Positions 31,387 to 39,453 of a DNA stretch of 64,000 nucleotides are shown here, one piece after another. The notes beneath the pieces are model-generated. The model ran no database searches. It was not told the origin of the DNA and worked only from the letters and a program-made list of their open reading frames with translations. A program made the translations under genes and the position numbers. The stretch's first letter is position 1, and every line of letters begins with the position of its first letter. The DNA lies in assembly GCF_014194975.1 (NCBI RefSeq), contig NZ_JACIAY010000001.1, forward strand, positions 434,001-498,000, given 5' to 3'. Source of the DNA: Sphingomonas sp. BK580. Lineage in GTDB: Bacteria > Pseudomonadota > Alphaproteobacteria > Sphingomonadales > Sphingomonadaceae.

Positions 31387-33333
31387 GTGAGGCTACCGAG
31401 GGTCACGATCAGCGGGGCCCGCGCCCTCTCGCGTCGCCGCTTCCTCACCAGCGCGGCGGTACTGCCGCTGGCGGGGACCGCCGCCCGCGCCGGGGCGGCA
31501 CCGGTCAGCGCGACGGTGGCGGATCGGCTCCGCCCCTTCGACCTGCGCGACGTCGATCTCGCCGATGGGCCGTTCCTCCATGCTCAGCGGCTGACCGAGG
31601 CCTATCTGCTGCGGCTGGCGCCGGATCGGCTGCTGCACAATTTCCGCGTGAACGCGGGGCTGGCGGCGAAGGCACCCGTCTACGGCGGGTGGGAGTCGGA
31701 ACCGACCTGGGCCGACATCAACTGCCACGGCCACACGCTCGGCCATTATCTCAGTGCCTGCGCGCTGGCGTGGCGCTCGACCGGCGACGCGCGCTTCCGC
31801 GAGCGGGTCGACTATATCGCCGACGAGCTCGCCGCGTGCCAGCGCGCCGCGCGCAGCGGCCTGGTCTGCGCCTTCCCCAGGGGGCCGGCGCTCGTGGCGG
31901 CCCATCTCCGCGGTGAGCCGATCACGGGCGTGCCCTGGTACACGCTCCACAAGCTCTTCGCCGGGCTGCGCGACGCGGCGCTGCTGGCGGACAGCCAGCG
32001 CGCGCGCGCGGTGCTGATCCGGTTTGCCGACTGGGCGGTGGTGGCGACGCGACCGCTGTCGGACCAGCAGTTCGAGGCCATGCTCGAGACCGAGCACGGC
32101 GGCATGAACGAGGTGTTCGCCGACCTCTACCTCATGACCGGGAAGCCCGATTACCGCAGCCTGGCACAGCGCTTCTCGCACAAGGCGATCCTGGAACCGC
32201 TGGCGCGTCAACGCGATCACCTCGACGGGCTCCACGCCAACACGCAGATCCCCAAGATCATCGGCTTCGAGCGAGTCTATGCCGCGACCGGCGAGACGCG
32301 CTACCGCGACGCCGCCGCCTTCTTCTGGCGCACGGTCGCGCACACGCGCTCGTTCGCGACGGGGGGACACGGCGACAACGAGCATTTCTTCCCCATGGCC
32401 GACCTCGCCGAGCACGTCTTCTCGGCCAAGGGGTCGGAGACCTGTTGCCAGCACAACATGCTCCGGCTGACCCGCGCCTTGTTCCTGCAGGACCCCAGCA
32501 CCGATTACGCCGACTTCTACGAGCGCGTGCTGTACAACGGCATCCTCGCCTCGCAGGACCCCGACAGCGGCATGGCGACCTATTTCCAGGGCGCCCGCCC
32601 CGGTTACATGAAATTGTACCACACGCCCGAGGACTCCTTCTGGTGCTGCACCGGCACGGGCATGGAGAACCACGTCAAATACCGCGACTCGATCTACTTC
32701 CACGACGATCGCTCGCTCTACGTGAACCTCTTCATCCCCTCCGCCGTGCGCTGGGCCGAGCGACGGGCCACGCTGACGCAGACGACGAACTTCCCGGAGC
32801 AGCCCGGCACCGCGCTGCGCTGGACGCTCGCGGCGCCGACCGAGCTGACGCTCCAGCTGCGCCACCCGCGCTGGAGCCGCGAGGCGACGGTGCGGGTGAA
32901 CGGCCGCGAGGTCATGCGCTCGCGCGCACCGGGACGCTATCTGGCGCTGACCCGGACCTGGCGCGATGGCGACCGCGTCGAACTGGGATTGTCCATGGAC
33001 GTGACGGTGGAGGAGGCACCGGCAGCGCCGGGCGTCGCCGCGATCCGCTACGGGCCGCTGGTGCTGGCGGGCGCGCTCGGGCGCGACGGTCTCGCCGCCG
33101 GCGCGGACATCGTGGCGAACGAGCGCCGCTACGGCAGCTACAACGACGCCCCGTTCACCGCTCCCGTGCTCGCCGGTGACACCGCGTCGCTCGCTCGGTC
33201 GGTGCGGCCGACAGGCGCCCCCCTGGAGTTCACGATCGCCGCGGCCGATCGACGCAGCGTCCGCCTGATCCCCTATCACCGCATCGCGCACGAGCGATAC
33301 GCGACCTATTGGCAGCTGGCCGACCCGACCTGA
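31387..33333 (+). CDS. GH127 beta-L-arabinofuranosidase-type hydrolase
   Basis: 648 residues. A twin-arginine signal (SRRRFLTSAAVLPLAG) targets it for folded export. The catalytic domain shows INCHGHTLGHYLSACALAW and GGMNEVFADLYLMTG, and the zinc site: E351 and C353 in SETCCQHN, then C420 and C421 in FWCCTGTGMENH. This spacing parallels Glu338, Cys340, Cys417 and Cys418 of the Bifidobacterium enzyme HypBA1, whose Cys417 is the nucleophile, so an active cysteine glycosidase is likely. The C-terminal ~200 residues are beta-sandwich. The GTG at 31387 has AGGAGA upstream. It probably releases L-arabinofuranose from plant glycans in the periplasm; no arabinose genes adjoin it. Confidence 0.93.
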   Translation: MRLPRVTISGARALSRRRFLTSAAVLPLAGTAARAGAAPVSATVADRLRPFDLRDVDLADGPFLHAQRLTEAYLLRLAPDRLLHNFRVNAGLAAKAPVYGGWESEPTWADINCHGHTLGHYLSACALAWRSTGDARFRERVDYIADELAACQRAARSGLVCAFPRGPALVAAHLRGEPITGVPWYTLHKLFAGLRDAALLADSQRARAVLIRFADWAVVATRPLSDQQFEAMLETEHGGMNEVFADLYLMTGKPDYRSLAQRFSHKAILEPLARQRDHLDGLHANTQIPKIIGFERVYAATGETRYRDAAAFFWRTVAHTRSFATGGHGDNEHFFPMADLAEHVFSAKGSETCCQHNMLRLTRALFLQDPSTDYADFYERVLYNGILASQDPDSGMATYFQGARPGYMKLYHTPEDSFWCCTGTGMENHVKYRDSIYFHDDRSLYVNLFIPSAVRWAERRATLTQTTNFPEQPGTALRWTLAAPTELTLQLRHPRWSREATVRVNGREVMRSRAPGRYLALTRTWRDGDRVELGLSMDVTVEEAPAAPGVAAIRYGPLVLAGALGRDGLAAGADIVANERRYGSYNDAPFTAPVLAGDTASLARSVRPTGAPLEFTIAAADRRSVRLIPYHRIAHERYATYWQLADPT

Positions 33334-33484
33334 CCACCGCGGGAGCGAAGCCGAGCGATGCCCGCAGTCCGGCCAGGGAACGTCCTCAGCACCGCGCGAC
33401 CGCAGCCCGCGCCGCCCGACGAAATCTTTTCCTCAGCGTTACTTGAGCGTAATGACTCCGCGAATCGATCAGGGGGAGAACGAA

Positions 33485-34420
33485 GTGCGGGCTTTTCTGC
33501 TCGGGGCGGTGGCGGCCTCGCTGGTGGCCACGCTCGCGGTGCCGGCGTCCGGCCAGTTCGGCATGCTGAAGAAGCTGGTGCCGGGCGGGATCAACCTTCC
33601 GACGCTGCGCAAGGAGCCGATCTCGACCAGTCTCGGCGACGCGCGATGGGCGGATCCGACGCAGGACGATTTCACACCGCCCGCACCCAAGCGCCCGCTG
33701 GCCGAGCTCCAGCGCACGCCCGCGGGCGGCTTCATCCTCCGGCCCGGCTACTACAGCTTCCACGATCAGAGCTACTGCCTTCACGCCGGGACGTACGGGC
33801 CGGGCGGTGGCGACGGCTACCTGTACGCACCGCCGCTCGGCGCTGCCAAGGACGCCGTCATCACGATCGTGCGCAACTCGGTCCAGCATCCGGAGATCGA
33901 TCAGCACGACATCCAGACGCTGCTATGGGCGATCGTGGCGCGCGCCAAGCTCGAGGATCTCTCCACGGAGCACAAGGCGATCGCGGCGCAGCTGCTGCCG
34001 CCCCGCCAACTCGCCGCGCTCAACCGCTCCGTCCTCGACATGGTGTCGCAAGGGCCGATCGCCGACAATCTGCCGCGCGAGGTGCGGCAGGCGATGCAGG
34101 CGGAGGCGGACCTGCGCCGCATGCTGGTGACACCCGGAACCAGCTTCGGCGACCTCGAGCGCGTCGCCGTGCTCGCCGGTGCCGCCCCCGCGGGCCGGGG
34201 CAGCCTCGACGTGCCGAGTGGGCGCTGGAGTCATCATCCCGACGGCTATTGGGTGCGCTACCTGCCGGTGAGCTATTCCAACACGGTGGTAGAGCTCTGG
34301 GTACCCGACGACGCCGCTGGCGTGGGCCATGAGTTCGACCCGGCGACCCATATCGCGGTACCGGGCAACACCGCGCGTCAGCGTCTCATCCAGTCCGGAC
34401 GAACGTACAAGCCCTCGTGA
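33485..34420 (+). CDS. Secreted protein of unknown function, 311 aa
   Basis: N-terminal signal peptide (residues 1-23, ending ASG before Q). The mature protein has a tyrosine-rich conserved-looking block (PGYYSFHDQSYCLHAGTYG then DGYLYAPPLG) near 80-115, a helical centre (LLWAIVARAKLEDLSTEHKA) and a beta C terminus with YWVRYLPVSYSNTVVELWVP. I do not recognise a family with known function. The GTG at 33485 is chosen because AGGGGGAGAAC sits at ribosome-site distance; a TTG at 33443 is in frame but lacks one. Stands alone, 151 bp after the GH127 gene. Confidence 0.78.
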   Translation: MRAFLLGAVAASLVATLAVPASGQFGMLKKLVPGGINLPTLRKEPISTSLGDARWADPTQDDFTPPAPKRPLAELQRTPAGGFILRPGYYSFHDQSYCLHAGTYGPGGGDGYLYAPPLGAAKDAVITIVRNSVQHPEIDQHDIQTLLWAIVARAKLEDLSTEHKAIAAQLLPPRQLAALNRSVLDMVSQGPIADNLPREVRQAMQAEADLRRMLVTPGTSFGDLERVAVLAGAAPAGRGSLDVPSGRWSHHPDGYWVRYLPVSYSNTVVELWVPDDAAGVGHEFDPATHIAVPGNTARQRLIQSGRTYKPS

Positions 34421-34485
34421 CGTCACTGCCCGCGCGCGGCGGGGCCAGCGAGCGTCATCGCCGTCTCACATAGTGAAGCGAATAC

Positions 34486-34514
34486 TTGACCGACCTGCCG
34501 GTCCGCCGTACGGT
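34486..34514 (+). promoter_or_regulatory. Sigma70-like promoter for the SRPBCC-ArsR pair
   Basis: TTGACC (34486-34491), 17 bp, TACGGT (34509-34514), 30 bp before the ATG of the SRPBCC gene. Spacing is ideal and the -35 has five of six consensus bases. Confidence 0.5.
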
Positions 34515-34544
34515 GAGGCCGTTACTTCAGTGTGGAGGTTTGTC

Positions 34545-35018
34545 ATGGCCCGAACCGTCGGTGTACCCGGGAGTTTCACGATCGAGCGCCGTTATCCGGC
34601 GACGCCGGCGCGGGTCTTCGCTGCCTTCGCGGACCCGTCGCTCAAGAAGAGCTGGTTCGCCGCGAGCGACACGCACGAGGTCGAGGCGTTCACGAGCGAC
34701 TTCCGGGTGGGCGGCGCCGAGCGGCTGACCTATCGGTTCGGCGCGACGACGCCTTTTCCGAGGGCTCTGCTCACCAGCGAAGGCGTCTTTCACGACATCG
34801 TGGATCAAGAGCGCATCGTCACGTCGTCACGCATGTCGATCGAGGGAACGGCGATCTCGGTAGCGCTCGAGATGATCGAGATCGTCGACGATGGGGCTGG
34901 CACGTGCGTGACCTGCACGTTCCAGGGGATCTTCTTCGAGGGCAGCGACGGTGCGACGATGCGCGAGCAAGGCTGGCACGTGCTGTTGGACCGGCTCGGC
35001 GCGAGTCTAGCACGCTGA
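34545..35018 (+). CDS. SRPBCC/AHSA1 family protein
   Basis: 157 residues of the START-like AHSA1 fold: SFTIERRYPATPARVFAAF at the start, KKSWFAASDTH, and the C-terminal amphipathic helix MREQGWHVLLDRLG. Such proteins bind hydrophobic ligands in a central cavity. A TGGAGG ribosome site precedes the ATG. It is 1 bp from the ArsR-type regulator downstream; this SRPBCC-ArsR pair is widespread in bacteria, the regulator usually controlling the pair. No ligand can be proposed. Confidence 0.92.
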   Translation: MARTVGVPGSFTIERRYPATPARVFAAFADPSLKKSWFAASDTHEVEAFTSDFRVGGAERLTYRFGATTPFPRALLTSEGVFHDIVDQERIVTSSRMSIEGTAISVALEMIEIVDDGAGTCVTCTFQGIFFEGSDGATMREQGWHVLLDRLGASLAR

Positions 35019-35019
35019 C

Positions 35020-35370
35020 GTGGCGCGACCTCACCGCTTCAGCGACCCCTCCCCGATCGATCGCTTGTTTCACGCTCTGGGCGATCCCACGCGGCGGCGG
35101 ATGGTCGAACTCCTGTCGGTCCGTCCGCATTCGGTCAGCGCCCTGGCCGAGCTATGCGGGATCAGCGTGACCGGAGTCGGGCAGCATATCCAGTTGCTCG
35201 AAGGGGCGGGCTTGGTGGCGAGCAGCAAATTGGGACGTGTTCGATCGTGCCAGCTGAGGCCCGACGGCTTCGACCTGCTCAAACAATGGCTCCTGGCGTG
35301 TCGGTCGCCCTGGGACGCTCGTCTGGATGCATTGGGCGCGGTGCTCGAGCCTCCGGCAGAACACCGGTGA
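35020..35370 (+). CDS. ArsR/SmtB-type winged-helix regulator
   Basis: 116 residues, GTG start 1 bp after the SRPBCC stop. FHALGDPTRRRMVELLSVRP is the conserved ArsR opening, followed by the recognition region SVTGVGQHIQLLEGAGLVAS. No metal-binding Cys box (ELCVCDL) is present; the only Cys in the helix-turn-helix is in ELCGIS, so it is of the non-metal type that pairs with SRPBCC genes. Probably represses its own operon. Confidence 0.9.
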   Translation: MARPHRFSDPSPIDRLFHALGDPTRRRMVELLSVRPHSVSALAELCGISVTGVGQHIQLLEGAGLVASSKLGRVRSCQLRPDGFDLLKQWLLACRSPWDARLDALGAVLEPPAEHR

Positions 35371-35443
35371 GCCGGTAGCCGCGCCGCGCTGGACCTTCGT
35401 GCGCATGGCGCCGGTGCAAGCCGGCGTCCTGCTCGTTCAGCGT

Positions 35444-35671
35444 CTACTTCAGCACAATCAGCGTGCCGTCCGCGAGTTCCTCGAACCGGAACGCCGTCGC
35501 ATCCAGCTCGTCCGCGAAGGTGCCCAGGGTTCGCGCGATCAGCGCCCGATCGTGGTCGCCCTGTTCGTCCGACAGGAGGTGAGGGAGCGCCTTGGTGCGC
35601 GCGAGGCGCGCTGCCGTCCGCAACCCCTCGGCGAGTATCTGTATTCGACGATCAGCCGGTCCGCCAAGCAC
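35444..35671 (-). CDS. Small hypothetical protein, 75 aa
   Basis: A GTG at 35671 opens a frame reading MLGGPADRRIQILAEGLRTA and ending FRFEELADGTLIVLK. Composition is normal for a soluble helical protein with a beta end, unlike the Arg/Pro-rich shadow frames around it. No ribosome site is convincing and no family is recognised. Isolated on the minus strand between the ArsR gene and NAD(P)HX dehydratase. Confidence 0.45.
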   Translation of the reverse strand: MLGGPADRRIQILAEGLRTAARLARTKALPHLLSDEQGDHDRALIARTLGTFADELDATAFRFEELADGTLIVLK

Positions 35672-35919
35672 GGGTACACCTGGGTCAATCTTGGCTCTCT
35701 ATGGTGCCACGGCCTTTGTTCGCTTGCTTCAACGTGTGTTAGACTTCGAGGTCGCTCCCTCCCGCGCCTCGTCGCGATGACTGAGATCGCCTGATCCGCC
35801 ACCTTCCGCGGCGAGACGCATGCCGCCGATCTTGCTCGCTCGACCTGCCCGTTCGTGCGGTAAGAGCCAGCCGGACGACAGTACGCGGCTGCTCTGGCCG
35901 ATACGACGCCGCTCCCGCC

Positions 35920-36786
35920 TCATCGCGGCAGCGCGCGCGACACCTCGGGCAGCAGCTCGCGCGCCAACCACCCGATCGGCGCCGCCGTCGCGGCGAGCGC
36001 CCGTCCCGCTTGACCGTGGAGCCACACCCCCCATCCCGCCGCGACCCGGGGCGCGAGACCGCGCGCGAGCAGCCCGGCGATGACGCCGGACAGAACGTCG
36101 CCGGAACCGCCCGTCGCCAGCCCCGGCCCACCACCGGCGAGATGGAGCATCGTACCGTCGGGATCGGCGACGATGGTGTCCGTGCCCTTGAGCACGATCA
36201 CGCCGCGATATCGCGCCGCCGCCTCCCCCGCCGCGCCGCCGGGATCGCGGCGAACATCGTCGATCCCGCGTCCCAGTAGCCGCGCCATCTCGCCCTGGTG
36301 AGGCGTGAGCACGAGGCGCCCCTCCCACCCGCGCAGCGCGGCGCCTTCCTCTCGCGCGCAGGTCGCCGCCGCCGCGTCGAGCAGCAGACTGGTCTGAGCG
36401 GCGGAGGCCGCGTCGAGCCCTTCGATCAGCTGAGCGGCGACATGCTCGCTCCCCATCCCGGGCCCGAGCACCACCGCCTCGTGTGCCGCGGCCTGCTCTC
36501 GGAGCGGCGCGGCATCGGCAGCGATCTCCCCGTCGGCCTCGCGCAGGGCCACGATCCCGAGCTCGGGCGAGAGCACGCCCACCAGCGTCGCGGCACTGGC
36601 AAGCGTCGCGACGCGGACTCGCCCCGCGCCGGCGCGCAGCGCCGCCTCGGCGGTGAGCCGAACGACTCCCGGCGCGCGCGCCGACCCACCGACGACCAGG
36701 ACCCGCCCCCGGCTCTTCTTGTCCACCTCACCGGTCGGGAGCGGGAGCGGATGCGCGGCACGCCAAGGCTCGTCGATCTCGATCAT
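35920..36786 (-). CDS. nnrD: ADP-dependent NAD(P)H-hydrate dehydratase
   Basis: 288 residues of the ribokinase-like NnrD family. GRVLVVGGSARAPGVVRLTA near the N terminus, VLGPGMGS near 107, LTPHQGEMARLLG near 163, VLKGTDTIVADPDG, and GLATGGSGDVLSG (the catalytic Asp) are all present. The enzyme restores hydrated NADH or NADPH (S-form) to normal cofactor. The epimerase domain (NnrE) often fused to it is missing here. The start overlaps the upstream histidine phosphatase as ATGA, so they are coupled. Cytosolic metabolite-repair enzyme. Confidence 0.93.
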   Translation of the reverse strand: MIEIDEPWRAAHPLPLPTGEVDKKSRGRVLVVGGSARAPGVVRLTAEAALRAGAGRVRVATLASAATLVGVLSPELGIVALREADGEIAADAAPLREQAAAHEAVVLGPGMGSEHVAAQLIEGLDAASAAQTSLLLDAAAATCAREEGAALRGWEGRLVLTPHQGEMARLLGRGIDDVRRDPGGAAGEAAARYRGVIVLKGTDTIVADPDGTMLHLAGGGPGLATGGSGDVLSGVIAGLLARGLAPRVAAGWGVWLHGQAGRALAATAAPIGWLARELLPEVSRALPR

Positions 36787-37541
36787 CTGGGTTCTCCCGT
36801 TCGAGCCGGCTCGACCGTGACCGCAGCTTGCTCCTCGACGAGCGGGGCGGTGACGTTGAAGTGCGCCAGTCGCAGCGCCCCGTCCCGGCCCGCCAACGGA
36901 TCGAAGATGTATTCGCTCACGCCGCAGTTCGCGACCGGCGCCTCCCGGTCGATCGCGAGGATCCGCTCCTCGTCGAGATTCTCCAGGATGTAGCGCAGGC
37001 AGAGGACGACCACCTGGTGCGCCACGATCATGACATCACGCTCGCCGTGATGCAGCGAGACCGTGTCGAGCAGGGAGCGTAGCCGCAGGATGACGTCGCA
37101 CCAACTCTCGCCGCCAGGTGGCCGGTGGTAGAACTTGCCCAGGGCATGACGCAGTCGAGCCTGCTCCGGCGCGATGGCGGCGATGCCCTCGGCGGTAAGT
37201 CCGTCGAGGATGCCGAACTCTTTCTCCCTTAGCCGCTCATCGGGGCAGATCGGTTCGCCAGCGGCGCAGCCACCCGCCTCGCGGAACAGGCGTGCCGTCT
37301 CACATGCACGAGTGTACGGCGAGGTCAGCATCACGTCGGGGCGCGCCGCGCCGTCCCGGGCGAACCAGCGCCCGAGCGCCCGCGCTTGCTCCCTGCCGAG
37401 CGGCGACAGCGGCACATCCATGTCGCGCTGCTCGAGCGCTATCCGTGTCGCACCGGCGGCGAGTGCCTGACGCCGCGCGACATTCCCGGCGCTCTCGCCG
37501 TGGCGAACGATCCACAGCCGGCGCGGCCAGCGCGGCGTCAC
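36783..37541 (-). CDS. Histidine phosphatase (phosphoglycerate-mutase-like) family protein
   Basis: 252 residues. LWIVRHGESAGN holds the catalytic RHG with His14, and LSPLGREQARALGRWF, LTSPYTRACETARLF, RLREKEFGILDG and VIVAHQVVVLCL complete the family signature. Such proteins dephosphorylate small molecules or peptides; no specific substrate is suggested. I start at the GTG at 37541, which has AAGGAG 6 bases upstream; a GTG at 37559 is also in frame. Coupled by ATGA to nnrD. A TTGCTT, 17 bp, CTTATG element lies upstream on the minus strand near 37605. Confidence 0.88.
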   Translation of the reverse strand: MTPRWPRRLWIVRHGESAGNVARRQALAAGATRIALEQRDMDVPLSPLGREQARALGRWFARDGAARPDVMLTSPYTRACETARLFREAGGCAAGEPICPDERLREKEFGILDGLTAEGIAAIAPEQARLRHALGKFYHRPPGGESWCDVILRLRSLLDTVSLHHGERDVMIVAHQVVVLCLRYILENLDEERILAIDREAPVANCGVSEYIFDPLAGRDGALRLAHFNVTAPLVEEQAAVTVEPARTGEPR

Positions 37542-37821
37542 GTCGATCTCCTTCGACACTCACGTGCCATGCGCTCGTTCGCCACCATAAGGAGCTAACT
37601 ATCTTTGAAAGCAAGAGTTCTATTGACGAGCTGATCCAGCGTGGAGCGGTGTCTCTCCCGCCGGCTCGCGAGCGGACCGATCACGCGGAACGAACGAGCC
37701 GACGTCGTGCGACAGGCTGACTGGCCCGCGAGGCGTGCGTGCGAAGCCACCGGCCCGCGGGAACCCGACGACCGACGCGAAGTTACGACAGCATGTTGTC
37801 AACTTGGTAGGGCAGTTTCGG

Positions 37822-38301
37822 ATGACCGAGGCGCGAGACCTCGCGATGGCGGTGTTCGCCGCGAATGGCAGGCTGGTCAGCGCCGGGAACGAGCTGGTCG
37901 AGCCCCTGGGCCTCACGAGCGCCTGGTGGCAGGTGCTGGCGGCGGTGCGGTACGCGCCGGCACCGATCTCGGTCGCGTCGATCGCGCGCAACATGGGTCT
38001 GACGCGGCAGGCGGTGCAGCGGATCGCCGACCTGCTCGCCGCGCAGGGCTTGGTCGCGTTCGCGGACAATCCCACGCATCGTCGCGCCAAGCTGGTGGTG
38101 CTTACCGCGTCGGGGCTCGCTGCCGTGGAGGGCGCCGAGAAGGCCGTCGCCCCGATCGACCAGGCCATCGCGGAACGGATCGGGACGGAGCAGATCCGCC
38201 AGGCCGTGGCCACGTTGCGGGCGACGGTCACGGTCATCTCAGAGCAGCTTGATCGGTCAGCCGCGTCGCCTTCTCACCCCGGAAAGGACCCTGCACGATG
38301 A
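37822..38301 (+). CDS. MarR family transcriptional regulator
   Basis: 159 residues. The winged helix is SVASIARNMGLTRQAVQRIA then DLLAAQGLVAFADNPTHRRA (wing) and KLVVLTASG, flanked by dimerisation helices. I start at the ATG at 37822; GTG 37735 is in frame but would place a promoter-like AT-rich stretch (GTTGTCAAC at 37795-37803) inside the gene. The stop overlaps the next gene, an NmrA-type reductase, as ATGA, so it most likely represses this two-gene unit. Confidence 0.85.
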   Translation: MTEARDLAMAVFAANGRLVSAGNELVEPLGLTSAWWQVLAAVRYAPAPISVASIARNMGLTRQAVQRIADLLAAQGLVAFADNPTHRRAKLVVLTASGLAAVEGAEKAVAPIDQAIAERIGTEQIRQAVATLRATVTVISEQLDRSAASPSHPGKDPAR

Positions 38302-39185
38302 TCCTCGTCTCCGGCGCCACCGGCGGTATCGGCGGTGAAGTCTGCAGGCTGCTCACGGCAGCAGGCGAGCCCTTCCGCGGCATGGCGCGCAGGCAGGCGC
38401 AGGTCGACGCGTTTCGCCAACGCGGCATGGAGGCGGTGCCCGGCGACTTCGATCGTCCCGAGACGCTCGCCGCTGCGATGAGGGGGATCGATACGATGTT
38501 CCTCATCACCCCGCCCACGCCCGGCCAGTTCGATCAGGAGATCGCCGCGATCGACGCGGCCGGTCGCGCCGGCGTTCGCCGCATCGTCAAGCTGTCGGCG
38601 TCGGACGCCAACATCCGCTCTACCGTCCCCTGGGCACGGACCCACGCGCGCATCGACCATCAGCTGCGCGCGTCGGGCGTGGAATGGACGATCCTGAAGC
38701 CGACCGCGTTCATGCAGAACTTCCTGTGGTTCAAGGCCCCGATCGCGCGGGGGTTCCTGCCGCAGGTGGCGGGCTCGGGATCCGTGTCGTGGGTCGATAC
38801 CCGCGACGTGGCCCGCGTCGCCGCTACCGTGCTGCGTGAGGATGGGCACGCGCGCGCGACCTATTTCCTCACTGGTCCCGAAACGCTCGACATGCGGCAA
38901 GCCGCCGCCCGGCTCGGTCAGGAGACCGGGCGCAAGGTGCGCTATCTCGACCTTCCCGACCCGCTGTTCGCCGCGCTCCTGCGGGTGACCGGCAACTCGC
39001 GGTGGATGACGCATGGTCTGATCGTGCAGTTCGCCGACGTCGTCGCCGGCCATCACGACATCGATCCCACGTGCGAGATCGAGCGGCTGACCGGCATCCC
39101 ACCGCGCGATCTCGCCACCTTCATCCGGGATCACCGCGACGCCTTCGCACCGGTGCCACCGCGCGGCGCCGCGCGGGCGGCATGA
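38298..39185 (+). CDS. NmrA-like NAD(P)-binding protein
   Basis: 295 residues with Rossmann loop GATGGIGGEV near the N terminus and the atypical-SDR pattern MFLITPPTPGQFDQEIAAID, VKLSASDAN, and WTILKPTAFMQNFLWF. This is the NmrA/quinone oxidoreductase 2 (QorB, azoreductase-like) subgroup; members sense or reduce quinones using NAD(P)H. Translationally coupled to the upstream MarR regulator, as in other quinone- or drug-responsive pairs. AAAGGACC ribosome site. Confidence 0.9.
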   Translation: MILVSGATGGIGGEVCRLLTAAGEPFRGMARRQAQVDAFRQRGMEAVPGDFDRPETLAAAMRGIDTMFLITPPTPGQFDQEIAAIDAAGRAGVRRIVKLSASDANIRSTVPWARTHARIDHQLRASGVEWTILKPTAFMQNFLWFKAPIARGFLPQVAGSGSVSWVDTRDVARVAATVLREDGHARATYFLTGPETLDMRQAAARLGQETGRKVRYLDLPDPLFAALLRVTGNSRWMTHGLIVQFADVVAGHHDIDPTCEIERLTGIPPRDLATFIRDHRDAFAPVPPRGAARAA

Positions 39186-39453
39186 GTCCGGCGGTCTGTC
39201 TGACCGGGGAGGCCGATAGGGGGAGCGGCTGGCGTCCTCGGGCTCGGGCCGGTGCCTCGGACGGGTCCGACCGTCTCTGTTTCCAGCCCGCGACGGGGCG
39301 GGGATCGCGGCTGGTCCGCCGCGCGAGCACCGCGACGCTGCGGCATCGCTATATCGCGCCACGCCGCTATAAAGCGCTCCTGATGTCACCTGGCGCGAGC
39401 GGCAGGAGGGCGGCGGTGCCCCTTCGCGGATCGTGCAAAGAACGCGAGCGCAG

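Noticed and set aside
31393..33291. 632-codon minus-strand frame
   Set aside because: Exactly antisense to the GH127 gene, which has all catalytic residues; the antisense translation is low-complexity.
39186..39453. Repeated GCTATATCGC and GCTATAAAGC near 39350 as a possible repeat element
   Set aside because: Only a short imperfect similarity; more likely part of the promoter region of the hybrid kinase.
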